A stretch of 64,000 bases of DNA. It comes from Onchidella celtica (Eukaryota > Mollusca > Gastropoda > Systellommatophora > Onchidiidae). The stretch is from assembly GCA_963931925.1 (NCBI GenBank), contig OZ007579.1:26071769-26135768 (forward strand). Direction: 5' to 3'. The notes under the pieces were generated by a model, which worked only from the letters and a program-made list of their open reading frames with translations, was not told the origin of the DNA and made no database searches. Positions 24,056-35,760 of the stretch are shown here, in pieces. A program made the position numbers and the translations under genes. Every line of letters begins with the position of its first letter. The stretch's first letter is position 1.

Positions 24056-25921
24056 TTAGCCCTCAGGAGAGCTCCCTAACGGGTTGCCTTGTCCCGGTCC
24101 TAGCCGTGGCCTTCTTTTTATTCTTAGCCCTCAAAAGAGCTCCCTAACGGGTTGCCTTGTCCCGGTCCTAGCCGTGGCCTTCTTTTTATTCTTAGCCCTC
24201 AAAAGAGCTCCCTAACGGGCTGCCTTGTCCCGGTCCGAGCCGTGGCTTTGTTTTTATTCTTAGCCCTCAAAAGGGCATCCTAACGGGTTGCCTTGTCCCG
24301 GTCCTAGCCGTGGCCTTCTTTTTATTCTTAGCCCTCAAAAGAGCTCCCTAACGGGTTGCCTTGTCCCGGTCCTAGCCGTGGCCTTCTTTTTATTCTTAGC
24401 CCTCAAAAGGGCATCCTAACGGGCTGCCTTGTCCCGGTCCTAGCCGTGGCCTTCTTTTTATTCTTAGCCCTCAAAAGGGCATCCTAACGGGTTGCCTTGT
24501 CCCGGTCCTAGCCGTGGCTTTGTTTTTATTCTTAGCCCTCAAAAGAGCTCCCTAACGGGCTGCCTTGTCCCGGTCCTAGCCGTGGCTTTGTTTTTATTCT
24601 TAGCCCTCAAAAGAGCATCCTAACGGGCTGCCTTGTCCCGGTCCTAGCCGTGGCTTTGTTTTTATTCTTAGCCCTCAAAAGAGCATCCTAACGGGTTGCC
24701 TTGTCCCGGTCCTAGCCGTGGCTTTGTTTTTATTCTTAGCCCTCAAAAGAGCTCCCTAACGGGTTGCCTTGTCCCGGTCCTAGCCGTGGGTTTGTTTTTA
24801 TTCTTAGCCCTCAAAAGAGCATCCTAACGGGTTGCCTTGTCCCGGTCCTAGCCGTGGCTTTGTTTTTATTCTTAGCCCTCAAAAAGGGCATCCTAACGGG
24901 TTGCCTTGTCCCGGTCCTAGCCGTGGCTTTGTTTTTATTCTTAGCCCTCAAAAGGGCACCCTAACGGGTTGCCTTGTCCCGGTCCTAGCCGTGGCTTTGT
25001 TTTTATTCTTAGCCCTCAAAAGAGCTCCCTAACGGGCTGCCTTGTCCCGGTCCTAGCCGTGGCTTTGTTTTTATTCTTAGCCCTCAAAAGAGCATCCTAA
25101 CGGGCTGCCTTGTCCCGGTCCTAGCCGTGGCTTTGTTTTTATTCTTAGCTCTCAAAAGAGCATCCTAACGGGTTGCCTTGTCCCGGTCCTAGCCGTGGCT
25201 TTGTTTTTATTCTTAGCCCTCAAAAGAGCTCCCTAACGGGCTGCCTTGTCCCGGTCCTAGCCGTGGCTTTGTTTTTATTCTTAGCCCTCAAAAGAGCATC
25301 CTAACGGGCTGCCTTGTCCCGGTCCTAGCCGTGGCTTTGTTTTTATTCTTAGCCCTCAAAAGAGCATCCTAACGGGTTGCCATGCCCCGGTCCTAGCCGT
25401 GGCTTTGTTTTTATTCTTAGCCCTCAAAAGAGCATCCTAACGGGCTGCCTTGTCCCGGTCCTAGCCGTGGCTTTGTTTTTATTCTTAGCCCTCAAAAGAG
25501 CATCCTAACGGGTTGCCTTGTCCCGGTCCTAGCCGTGGCTTTGTTTTTATTCTTAGCCCTCAAAAGAGCATCCTAACGGGTTGCCTTGTCCCGGTCCTAG
25601 CCGTGGCTTTGTTTTTATTCTTAGCCCTCAAAAGAGCTCCCTAACGGGTTGCCTTGTCCCGGTCCTAGCCGTGGCTTTGTTTTTATTCTTAGCCCTCAAA
25701 AGAGCTCCCTAACGGGTTGCCTTGTCCCGGTCCTAGCCGTGGCTTTGTTTTTATTCTTAGCCCTCAAAAGAGCTCCCTAACGGGTTGCCTTGTCCCGGTC
25801 CTAGCCGTGGCTTTGTTTTATTCTTAGCCCTCAAAAGAGCTCCCTAACGGGTTGCCTTGTCCCGGTCCTAGCCGTGGCTTTGTTTTTATTCTTAGCCCTC
25901 AAAAGAGCTCCCTAACGGGTT
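24056..25921 (+). repeat. 68-bp minisatellite, about 27 units
   Basis: The unit includes agccctcaaaagagctccct, aacgggttgccttgtcccgg and tcctagccgtggctttgttt. Units vary at a few fixed sites: gctccc or gcatcc, gggtt or gggct, ggccttc or ggctttg. Single-base indels at about 24884 and 25817 shift the frame, so it does not encode one long protein. Confidence 0.98.
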
Positions 25922-26400
25922 GCATTCTTCTTTTTCTTACTAGCGACCGCCCAAGGACAAACACTAAATGTAGACCCCCCCCCACCCTTTTTTTTTGTGG
26001 GTTTTCTTTTCATACCCTGGGGCAATCTCCTTTCTCCCTCGTCTTGAAGCCGTTGTTTCCACAGGAGCTCTGCCCTTGGCATTTGCACCTCTCTTTTTTC
26101 TTGTTTTTATCTTCCTTGTCCTTGTTTTAATCTTCCTTGTCCTTGTTTTAGTCATTGACTTTTCTGTTGTTTTCTTGCCCACTTAGCCCTCAAAAGGGCT
26201 CCCTTTTGGGTTGCTTTTCCTTGGCCTGCTTTCCTTTTTTTCTCTGTTGGCCTTTAAAAGGGCTCCCCGATGGGCTGCATTCTTCTTTTCTTATTGGCAC
26301 AAGCCCAAGGAAAAACACAAGTAGAAGATCCCCCTTCCCCCCTGTGAGCTTTAAAAAAAAAACAACCTGGGGCAACCTCCTTTCCCTCTGCGAGTCTACG
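25922..26400. repeat. Diverged flank units and reverse S1 SINE tail
   Basis: 26185-26290 holds two decayed 68-bp-like units (agccctcaaaagggctccct; aaaagggctccccgatgggc). gcattcttcttt through cccaagga and ggggcaa-ctcctttc occur twice (about 25920-26035 and 26275-26390). 26067-26135 is the reverse S1 SINE 3' end. Confidence 0.7.
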
Positions 26401-26434
26401 TACTTTATATGTGTTTCCTTGGGCGAGGTACATC

Positions 26435-26645
26435 ATACAATCATGTACTAAACCCGGCTAGACACCGCCAGATGCCGGCAGACAAGAAGTGCACACAATA
26501 ATTTCCTATATTTTCTTAGTAAGTCTGGGAAAAAATCCCTCATACTAAGCCCGGTAAGACACAGTCTGCCTCTGCAATCATTTCTTTGGTGTATATTTTG
26601 CTGGCTGCATCTGGCTGTGTCTGACCTGGCTTGGTATGATATCCT
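26435..26645. mobile_element. TA-type MITE family, copy 2
   Basis: Shares gacaagaagtgcacac, aatttcctatattttcttag and a right end with ggcttggtatgatatcct. The left end is more diverged. Confidence 0.75.
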
Positions 26646-26980
26646 CCAGACCCTGCAGCTTCGAAAAAGTAAAGAGGAAAAATGAAATGAGCAGCAAATG
26701 CGCTGTTTCTACGGGCCGTGTGCCTGTCTACTAATTGACTCATTACACATCAAAAACACACCAAACCAACAGTTTCTGTCTGTTTTGAAATTTGGCAGCT
26801 GCGTTTGCACCACTCTTTCAGTTTTGCTGTGTTTGACTCATAATTAGTCAGGTTATGTGTGTTCTTTCTCCCCGTGTCCTCCACTCAAAATCCCTCTACC
26901 CTACTCGTGGCATAAAACTTGCTATGATATTGAGTGTCGTGGGGGTGGGGGTGGGGACAAGACTTGCACTGTTAAAATAG
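26646..26980. other. Unassigned non-coding stretch
   Basis: Nothing recognised. Confidence 0.5.
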
Positions 26981-27140
<160 letters not shown>

Positions 27141-27291
27141 CGGAAGAGGCGAGGAGTGTTGCCGTGTTGGAGAAATACAATGTTTTTGTGTGCAGTAGGC
27201 GGGAGATATGGACACCTTTGACGGAGAAAAAAATCATCGTATGAAGACAGTTGTCCAGATTTGAGATAGATAGATATTTTTATGTAGCATA

Positions 27292-27296
<5 letters not shown>

Positions 27297-27366
<70 letters not shown>
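27297..27366. repeat. (GA)n microsatellite
   Basis: About 35 uninterrupted GA units. Confidence 0.98.
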
Positions 27367-27371
<5 letters not shown>

Positions 27372-27790
27372 CCGGAAGGCTAGAACATCACCAGATTTTG
27401 CTGTCCACACCGGAACCAAGAGCTTTCACGCTATGATAAACTGGTTCCGGTGAATCCATCATGTGAGACAGGGGTTTTCATCCCTCGGACAACACGAGCG
27501 ATCTTCACGGGAAGAAGATCCACAGCGAGGCGTTCTAATTACACTATTGCAATGTCAAAAAGAGACGCTACGGAGTTGTTGCTCGCAGTTCAACTGTAGC
27601 TTACAATGTAAAAGACCGCGGTCCCCTGCCTAACAAAAGCCTTTCGTTGGCGAAAAGGTAGCAGTAACGTTGTTTTGCTACAAGGCCCAGATTGCCTCTA
27701 CAAATTAATTTTTAGCATACTTCGCTAAGTTGCTTTGGTACCTTTTCTTTTTCCCTTCATGGCTACGACCGCACATCGTCCCCGTTACGT
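27367..27790. other. Unassigned non-coding stretch
   Basis: Nothing recognised. Confidence 0.5.
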
Positions 27791-27792
27791 GA

Positions 27793-28021
27793 GAGTGGAT
27801 GTGGCGAAATCGGGCTTAAAGACTAAATTTCTTAGAAAACCTCTCCAAAGGAGTTTATTTTCCTGTGGGTATTGAGATTTGCTTATAAAATGAACGATTG
27901 GCCAATTTTCTGCATTCGGTTAAAATATTTTGCTTGAAATCGTCTTAGAAATATTTTATTTTCATTTTTTTAAAGAGTTATTAAAAATTCACCTCAAGCC
28001 CGAGTTCGTCAGATCCATTCA
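27793..28021. mobile_element. MITE with long terminal inverted repeats, copy 1
   Basis: gagtggatgtggcgaaatcg and the reverse of the right end (gaatggatctgacgaactcg) pair over about 30 bp, including gggctta. A second copy is in Sulf intron 15 (61932-62139), sharing cgtcttagaaatattttatt. Confidence 0.78.
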
Positions 28022-28284
28022 CAAATGACAAGGTTGTGTCTCGACTTTTTGGCTGGACTGAGTTACACACTACTCCTAACTCCAACGGATCTTCATCATT
28101 GTATGTCAAAGTATCAAGCAGATTCGGTGTGTAATTTGTAAATATTTCTCAAAAGAAGAAAAAAAAAAGCTCTGAGCACATGAAACTTCAATCATCGATA
28201 TTCTCAGAAGTTGATGGAAGGAAGTTACAACCTTGTCATTCTAAGGGCACGAGTCTAAATCGACATCTGCCCAGCTCTGAGACA

Positions 28285-28702
28285 CTTGGTATCGAGTCCC
28301 GGTATACGGGACACGGTGGTCTGGAGGCAAGGTGCTCGCCTTTCATGCCGAAGGTACCGGGTTCGGTCCCCGGTCGGTGCAGACATGTTGGAATATTTCC
28401 CGGTTAAATTCCTATCCCTGGCCCTATGTTAGGTAGGATGGAGAACCTAGGCTTCTCGGATAAGGACGAAAAACTGGAAGGGAGCACATTGCGCACATTA
28501 AACATACTTGGCAGTTAAAAGTCGAGAAACAGCAGGCAGGCCAAACAAGGCCGCTGCCCTAGCAAAATTCTAAAAGAAACCAAATTCCTACCACAAAGAC
28601 ACAGAAAGAAGAACAAGAAAAATAAAAACAAGTAAAGTGAGGTATAAATGCCAAGGGCAGCGGAACCTTCTAAAATTAAGACCTAAACTCTTGGTATCGA
28701 GT
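28285..28702 (+). mobile_element. tRNA-derived SINE S1 with 13-bp target duplication
   Basis: The 13-mer cttggtatcgagt flanks the element perfectly at 28285-28297 and 28690-28702. Between them lie the tRNA-like head with A and B boxes (gtggtctggaggcaaggtg; gggttcggtccccgg), body, A-rich linker and tail ending gacctaaact. Among the younger S1 copies here. Confidence 0.93.
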
Positions 28703-29364
28703 ATAGTGATGATTTGTTTGGTATGAGTATCGTCTCAGAACGAGGATCTGACAGTGATACTAAAACTCTTCAGTGGTGACATTAATGTTGTCACTCAAGC
28801 AGTGCATACAAAACACCAAACACACCAGTGAGTCCGATTTTCCCCATCGCCAGTTATTTTTTTCAATATGTTGTTCTTTCGTGGCGGAAGATGAAAACCC
28901 CGGGTCTTCTGTCAGTAGGTGGGGAGTTCGCTGGGTGAAAGTGATAAAATTTATCTCTTTGTGAGCTGCTGTTATGAGGGCGAAACACGAACGCGGTATA
29001 AAACTGTGTCGTTGGGTTTTACGTCCCTATAACGCTATCTATCATCGTAGTGGTTCCTCGTATTCGAGGACGACGTATCTGCATAGTCATTTTATATATA
29101 TACGAAGATGATTCAATAGTCCCAGTTGGGACTTGCAGAGTCGCTAGCATACATGGCATTGGATGTCTGCTGTTGTCGTCCAAATGGACTGTGCTTGGTG
29201 GCACGTTCTCTAGCAGCCTGGGCCTTGGTGTGGCGTTATTATTATATAGCACAATTATCAGAGACAAAACAGTACAGCAGCCCTTATCCCGTCGGCGCCA
29301 GCACAAAACAGCTCTTCTCATGGCTAAAACAACAAATAGCCCCACTTAAACAGCCCCGTTAGAG
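28703..29364. other. Unassigned non-coding stretch
   Basis: A short palindromic patch tcctcgtattcgaggacga lies at 29055-29073; otherwise nothing recognised. Confidence 0.45.
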
Positions 29365-29817
29365 GCTTTAGCAGCCAAGGGGGGGGGGGTGGGAGGGTGT
29401 TGGTCTAGAGGCAAGGTGTTCGCCTCTCCTGTCGAAGGTACTGGGTTCGATTCCCCCTCGGTGCAGGTATGTTGGAATTTTGGTGGAGTTTCCTATCCCT
29501 TATCCTATGGTAGGTAGGATGGAGCACCTAGACTTCTTGGATAAGGACGAAAAACTGGTATGGCCCGTGGGCATGTTGCGCACGTTAAATAAAGACACAT
29601 TGACATTTGGAAGTCGAGAAGAGCGGGCCTAACAAGGCGGCTGTCCGGGCAAAATAAAAGAAAACAACAATTAATCGCTGCCACCCCTCGCCAAGTGGGA
29701 TCAATCAAGTATACAAATTATACAAAACAACAAAAACAAGCACAAGAAAAATAAAAATAAAGGTACAAATGCCAGGGGCAGAGATCCCCCGAAAACAAAG
29801 GCCCCAACACGCTTTAG
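29365..29817 (+). mobile_element. tRNA-derived SINE S1 with 7-bp flanking repeat
   Basis: gctttag occurs at 29365-29371 and 29811-29817. The head (gttggtctagaggcaaggtg, gggttcgattcccc), body and tail are present, with an extra segment near 29665-29715 (caattaatcgctgccacccc) absent from other copies. Confidence 0.85.
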
Positions 29818-29941
29818 GAACCAGGAGGAAGGTCAAAGCTAGGCGGACGTAAAGCATGCTGAACTGACGGGATGTAAGTCAGATGGTGAGCACTGCAGCT
29901 GACATTGTATGTTGGAAGGACTGATAAAAACAAAAACAACC

Positions 29942-29944
<3 letters not shown>

Positions 29945-30029
<85 letters not shown>

Positions 30030-30052
30030 GACTGACTGACTGACTGACTGAC
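29945..30052. repeat. (GA)n then (GACT)n microsatellite
   Basis: About 42 GA units followed by six GACT units. Confidence 0.98.
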
Positions 30053-30116
30053 TAACTGTGCTCGGTTCATAAAATTATAAAGCTGACTGGAGTTTTTAGG
30101 TCAGCCAGTGCACCAG

Positions 30117-30292
30117 TGAGGGTCTTAATGCCATACGCCCAGCGTTTTTTTACTGCGTTAGATGAGTCATTTCCACGGTTTGCTGGAGAAACAGTACTTA
30201 AGCGTGAGTCTTAATGCCATATGGTCGGCCCTTTTTTATTTTTTTTAACTGTTTTAAATTAATCATTTCCACGGTTTTGCTGAAGAGAGGTT
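30117..30292 (+). repeat. Tandem duplication, period about 88 bp
   Basis: gtcttaatgccata and tcatttccacggttt occur twice in the same spacing. Confidence 0.8.
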
Positions 30293-31190
30293 TCGGCCGG
30301 TTTCACTGGCGCTGGCAGGCAGGGAGCATAGAATTTATTGTTCATAATATTATGAACGACGTTTATTGCAATACTTCCTAATGGGGTGCAAAACCGGGAT
30401 CTAATTGAGTGTGATAAATCATTGTTTTTTTGTTGTTGTTGTTGTTTTTAAACCTCTTAAACTTGAAGAGCGGTTTATATACGCCAGTGATAAGTGACTG
30501 ACTTTGAACTCCTTAGAAATAGGTGAGCGTTGACGGCACGAAAATAGTGTTCTTTCTGTCTGGAAGGTGTTAATGAGCGGATGTTTACAGGGGTTGAGTG
30601 TCTGAACTGCACATGAAAGATGAGGCGTGGCAACGCAACATACATCTTTGGGAGTTGGAGGAGGGGGGGGGGGGGGGAGGCACATATTTTCAAACAAGAG
30701 AGCAAACAACTGAAGTTGTCGGGGTTGAGATCATGGAAGATTTCAGACTGGAGCTCTTGGTAGTGTTTTTTTTTTTTGGTGCAATTCATCATAAAAATAT
30801 AAAGATTAAAAGATGAGTTTTGCCTCCACTTTTTCATTTTCTAATCCATATACTCATCTTCGTAGTTTTTTAAAAAAAATTTTGGGGTGGGGGGGGGGGG
30901 CGCACTTCGCCCCTCCTCGCTCTTGTGTCTCTGTATTATGCGTTTTTATGACTATTTTCTCATGCACCTTGTCTTTCTTTCTCATTCAAATCTCTGGCCG
31001 GTCCTGCCTAAATCTCGCCAGATGCAAAGAGATTTCTACTCTCCCCCCCCCCCTCCTCGTCGCTCGAGTAAAGCATTTCAAAACAGGAAGAGATTTCATG
31101 GTGGATGAGAGAAAAATAAATCGATGACAGAAGTTTTGAATTTCCCCAGTTTGATATGATTATGAAAAAGATGTTGCTGTTGGTAAGAGG
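30293..31190. other. Unassigned non-coding stretch
   Basis: Contains poly(G) at 30661-30676 and 30888-30900 and poly(C) at 31044-31053. No exon recognised. Confidence 0.45.
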
Positions 31191-31194
31191 TTTC

Positions 31195-31305
31195 TGTCTG
31201 TCTCTCTATCTGTCTTTCCGTCCGTCCGCCCGTCCGTCTGTCTGTCAGTCTGTCTGTGCATCTGTCTGTTTGTTTGTCTGTGTGCCTCCCTGTCTGTCTG
31301 TCTGT
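31195..31305. repeat. (GTCT/GTCC)n microsatellite
   Basis: Interrupted tetranucleotide tract. Confidence 0.93.
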
Positions 31306-31384
31306 GTACTCGCCGTCCTCCCGCCCATCAATGCGTCCCTCCAATCTATCCTGTCAGAATAATTATTTACAAACCGTATACCGT

Positions 31385-31446
31385 ATCGCCAATGGTTGCT
31401 GTCAGCTCCCGATAGTTTCTCCATGTGTGTCCTATTGCTCTGTTAT
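31385..31446 (+). repeat. Dispersed repeat X2, left part
   Basis: Together with 32848-32925 it rebuilds the order seen at 43095-43235 (ctgttatattctgtctatcg, tcttgcttctccc, tttctccaaactcac) and 52676-52800, showing the hAT insertion split it. Confidence 0.65.
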
Positions 31447-32019
31447 GTTCTATCCATGGGTGAAAGTTCGCCGGAAAAATTGGGGCCGTCGGACCTCATG
31501 CCGGAAATCGTCCGGGAAAGCTTCTTGCGCGACTTATGCCGGAAATCGGCCGGGAATTGGCTCCTATCTGGCCACCTTACGGCCCGGTATATTTCGTTTC
31601 GTGCTGTTTGTCTCCATCTCGACCTTTGCTAGAATTTGTGTCTTTGTATTAACCTCAACCACGCTGCATTCTCGCGTTCGAATTCATCAAATTGCTACGT
31701 TTTTGTTTGGATTTTCAAGTTTCCAAGGTTCTTTTACGGGATTTACCATATCAACGTTATGAATTGTGATATTTTTTTTTACCGATATTTAGTTTTCAGT
31801 GGTGTTTTCTTTTGAATTGGGAGTATTACCGCGGAAGTTTGTGACTTGTTTAGTTTAGATTAACAACAGTCAACACTCGCTTCACTGTTTACATCGTGTG
31901 TTCACCAAATTATCAAGATCTATATTCTAGACCTATTTGATTTAGATCTATGTTTTTATTCAAGCGAGAATCACGCGGCCAATAAATAAAGATTAGAGAT
32001 CTAAAGTAAACGTTTAGCA

Positions 32020-32062
32020 GTATACTAGATCTAGATCTAGACTAGATCTAGAAATCTAGATC
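32020..32062. repeat. CTAGATCTAG palindrome cluster
   Basis: Overlapping ctagatctag palindromes within the hAT element. Confidence 0.8.
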
Positions 32063-32384
32063 TAGTGTATTTTAGCGGTATCGAGATCCCGATTCGTACC
32101 CAACGTCAAACTGTCTCAGCTGGATAGGTCTTAAATAGACGTTTTATGAATCGTAGTTGTTAAAATGGAAAATGATTTATAAAATCATTACTAGTGAGTA
32201 GTGTCTACTCTACAGTCATTCAGATCTATTCTAAACGCAAACGTCCTTTTTTAAAGATAATTTAATCAACGTGATACTAAAATAGTTCGTTTTTTAATAG
32301 AGTCTAAATCTAGGCCTAGCCTAGATCTTACTATTTTATATATAGCGAGTAGAATTTGAACTGCTTGAATAGTAGACATAATCA

Positions 32385-32730
32385 TAATGTGAAAGGACAC
32401 CTCAGCAGCTAAGTAGGAAAGGACATTTAAATAGCTAAATATATAGCATAGGTTAGAATGTGAAAAGACATTGGCAATGATAGCTGAGCAGGTGAACATG
32501 TGAAATGATATTGGCAGTGATAGCTCAGGAGGTGAACATGTTAAAGGACTCATAGCTGAGTAAAAAAGAATGTGAAAAGACTATAGATGGGTAGGTGAAA
32601 TTTGAAAAGACGCATATAAGCTGAGTTTAGGAGAATGTAAAAGAACACAAACAGCTGAGTAGGCCTATGTGAAACTTGAAAGGACACATAACTAGATGAG
32701 TAGGTGAGTTCTGAAGGACACATACAAGCT
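32385..32730 (+). repeat. Decayed ~45-bp minisatellite inside the hAT element
   Basis: Recurring gtgaaaggacac, agctgagtagg and tgaacatgt motifs, about eight units. Confidence 0.75.
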
Positions 32731-32847
32731 TATTATTAGTGTTTTACACTTCTTGTGTTTGTGGCATTGATCCGCGGGATTTTGTGTGTGGCAGAAAAAA
32801 TGTTGCAGGAAATTTTGAGTTGGCTAACTTTCACCCATGGTTCTATC

Positions 32848-32925
32848 TATCATCTTGCTTTTTCCGAGCACAATGTGATCTTGACCATGCTTTGTCCAAA
32901 CTCTAACTCAGCTACAAACTGTGGC
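32848..32925 (+). repeat. Dispersed repeat X2, right part
   Basis: tatcatcttgctttttccg, agcacaatgtgatc and tttgtccaaactctaactc match the X2 copies at 43095 and 52676. Confidence 0.65.
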
Positions 32926-33395
32926 TTCGAACGAAATGACTTGCTGCAGCCTAAATACTGAATGTCCATGTAACACACGTCATTGCTTAGGTCAGGGCTG
33001 AGAAAAATCTGGGGGAATCAGTCAATTATTCTGACTGTCAGACGCGGGATTTTGTAGACAGACACATAGGCGTGGACATAATCTTGCCTTAAGAAGCGTG
33101 ACGGAGGATTGAACGCGAGTCTCCGACACGGCATTCGTGTGCATTTTGGCGACGTTACGCGCTCGGCTGGTCTTCTGTGCGCTGTACTGGCGTCAAGTGG
33201 CTTCAGTAAGTGTGGCATAATGGCTCTTTGTGTGAAAATCTACGTAGGAAGAATGGACTTTTTGAATTTATGTTTTTTCTTTTTTGGCCACCCGTTGCTT
33301 GCGACTGGGTCCGTGAAAAAAGGTGAGGAATTTGGTATGGTGGTATGTGGTACGGCGCGAGGTAGGCGGACATGTACAGCCAGGCGGGGGGACAG
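32926..33395. other. Unassigned non-coding stretch
   Basis: Nothing recognised. Confidence 0.5.
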
Positions 33396-33720
<325 letters not shown>

Positions 33721-34188
33721 AACGTGTTTGTCGATGAATTGATAGACTGCCATAATATTATGTATGAATGTAATTATTTAATTACTAAATTAGTATGATA
33801 GACAGAATAATCCACATCGGATTAAAGAAGTATACAGAATACAAAACACAAACGCAGTTACTAATCTGATCACGTTAGTTCATTTCTACATTGGCACGGA
33901 GCCCACAAATGCTACATTGTGTAATGTTTACATTGTCTCTATGACAGGACGTGTAAAAATATGGATACTGACCAGATAAGTTTAGCGTGTGAAACACCGG
34001 TATTTGCCAGGTTGTCATACAGCTGGAGAGCTCTTCACGCGTTTGGAATGCCAATGTCCAATGACTTACGGCGTCATTATCTATAGACTGTCACGTCCTG
34101 AACATGGGGCGTGTGAATACATGTCTATCATAAATAAATGTCCACTTTTTATGCTGATCGGTTGTAAATTCCAGAGGGCTAAGAGCCT
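33721..34188. other. Unassigned non-coding stretch
   Basis: Nothing recognised. Confidence 0.5.
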
Positions 34189-34190
34189 TA

Positions 34191-34402
34191 GGGAGGTATC
34201 ATGCTAATCCCGGTCAGAAACAGTCATATGCTGGCAGGCAAGAAGTGCACACCATAATTTCCTATATTCTCTTAGTAAATCCGGAAAAAATCCTATCAAA
34301 CCAACCGCGATCAGACACAGTCAGATTCTGCCATGATTAAAAATTTGTTTGGTGTATATTTTGCTGGCAGCATCAGACTGTGTCTGTAGTATGATATCTC
34401 CC
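34191..34402. mobile_element. TA-flanked MITE family, copy 3
   Basis: Begins gggaggtatcatgctaatcc, ends with gtatgatatctccc, flanked by TA (34189-34190 and 34403-34404). Shares gcaagaagtgcacaccataa with copies 1 and 2. Confidence 0.82.
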
Positions 34403-34499
34403 TAAGACTGAAGCTCTCGAGAAATGAAGATCTGCATTGCCGAAGGATTGCAGAAATGTTGAGGATTGGCGACGCATAGCGTCTTTGCCCAGGCATGCA

Positions 34500-34670
34500 T
34501 TAACCCATTTGCGTTGCCAAGTAGTTGGATGGTGACGTAACGACATTATGTTTCAGTAAGATCCATCTAGTTTGTTGGGGTGAGAAATCTCATTGAAACT
34601 CGAATGTTGTCAATCTGCCAACCAACTGGTAGGCAGCTCAAATTCGGCTAGTGCGCGTCAGGCGTTTGTC
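34500..34670. mobile_element. MITE related to 11246-11416
   Basis: gtagttggatggtgacgta, ccaaccaactgg and tcggctagtgcgcgtcaggc match the family ends. Boundaries uncertain. Confidence 0.5.
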
Positions 34671-34735
34671 GTTAAACGTTCTACGTTTTGTTTTATTAGT
34701 TGTTCAATTTTGAATTCTGGTACATTTTTTAATTC

Positions 34736-34872
34736 CCGAAGATGGTTAATATACCGAAAGCGTGATTTGTCCTTTCTTTTCCTTTGCGTTTGATTGTATC
34801 GTTTCTGTATTATCCATTTTCTTAAGCGAGGATTCGCTCCATAAAACTTTTTCTTTTTGCCACATTTTAACT
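34736..34872 (+). repeat. Single copy of the 5939-6072 inverted-repeat arm
   Basis: tttgattgtatcgtttctgt, ttaagcgagg and ctttttgccacatttt align with the arm. Confidence 0.7.

Positions 34873-34874
<2 letters not shown>

Positions 34875-34926
<52 letters not shown>
34875..34926. repeat. (GA)n microsatellite
   Basis: About 25 GA units. Confidence 0.98.
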
Positions 34927-34930
<4 letters not shown>

Positions 34931-35690
34931 GACCCAAAGGGGTTTTATCTGAAACAGCTTTTTTTTTTTTTTGTGAACTTAATCGCTATCACTCATACAG
35001 CTGTTTATCGTAGTTTCCTTTGATATACATATATATGTATATGGGGGGATTAGAATTAGAGGCTAGGGGATCTAAGCGCCATTTGACGGCTTTGATGAGA
35101 AAAAAAAAAGCTAAAAAATTTCATTTCAGTTTGAACCAATCAAGTTTAATGTTTTAATATGATTTACTCGAAGAATTGATGTCAGTATTACAAACATTTA
35201 CTAAATTGGATGATTTGTACTGAAGTGATGTTTTTTTTTTTCCCCTTAAAAACAGTCAAAAGGCACTTTACTCCCTTCTGATTCTAACCCACTTAAAAGT
35301 ACACACGGTGTACAGAGTACGTTCTTTCCAAGTTGGGATTTCCCCCTCAGACTGCAACTCCTGCCCTTAGATTTGAAATTCGTCCCGAAGGAGCCAGGTG
35401 CCTTGCGTTTGACGTCTGCACTAAGAGGGTTAAGTGATACATGTAGCTTTTTTTTTTTTGTGGCGTTCCTAACTTGATTATACCAGATGGCTTTCACAGT
35501 GTCGTAAAATTTGAGTTTTAACGAATTCTTTTTGCATGTGCAAAGAGGGGTGGGTGAGGCGGGTCTTGGGTGTTGTGGAAGGGGGGGGGGGCATTCATGC
35601 ACGTGCAAAGGAGGCCTACTTTCGTCAGATATGGGACTCACGAGCGTATGACATTTGCAGGTCGTGGTGAGAAGCCAACACAGTATAGAG
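34927..35690. other. Unassigned non-coding stretch
   Basis: Has T runs and a poly(G) run at 35580-35590; no coding pattern. Confidence 0.45.
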
Positions 35691-35691
35691 C

Positions 35692-35760
35692 AGCGGCTCT
35701 CAACCTTTTTAAAGCAATCGCCCATTAGGCCCCAAAATCTCTTTCACCGACCCCCCACTC
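35692..35760 (+). mobile_element. hAT-like terminus fragment
   Basis: cagcggctctcaacctttt resembles the hAT MITE left ends here; no matching right end found. Confidence 0.4.

Larger units (their letters stand above)
31447..32847. mobile_element. hAT-type non-autonomous transposon (1385 bp) with perfect 8-bp target duplication
   Basis: gttctatc flanks it at 31447-31454 and 32840-32847. The element itself (31455-32839) starts catgggtgaaagtt and ends aactttcacccatg, a perfect 14-bp inverted repeat. No transposase frame. Subterminal atgccggaaatcg repeats lie near the left end and a decayed minisatellite (32385-32730) near the right. It sits inside another dispersed repeat (X2). Confidence 0.92.

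Noticed and set aside
24764-26130. Repeated proline-rich frames starting every 68 bp
   Set aside because: Minisatellite artefact; the period is not a multiple of three and stops recur.
28309-28380. Functional tRNA gene
   Set aside because: A and B boxes are present but the acceptor stem does not close and the unit continues into a SINE body with target duplications.
31455-32839. Autonomous hAT transposon
   Set aside because: No frame longer than about 170 codons and none with transposase or dimerisation-domain features.
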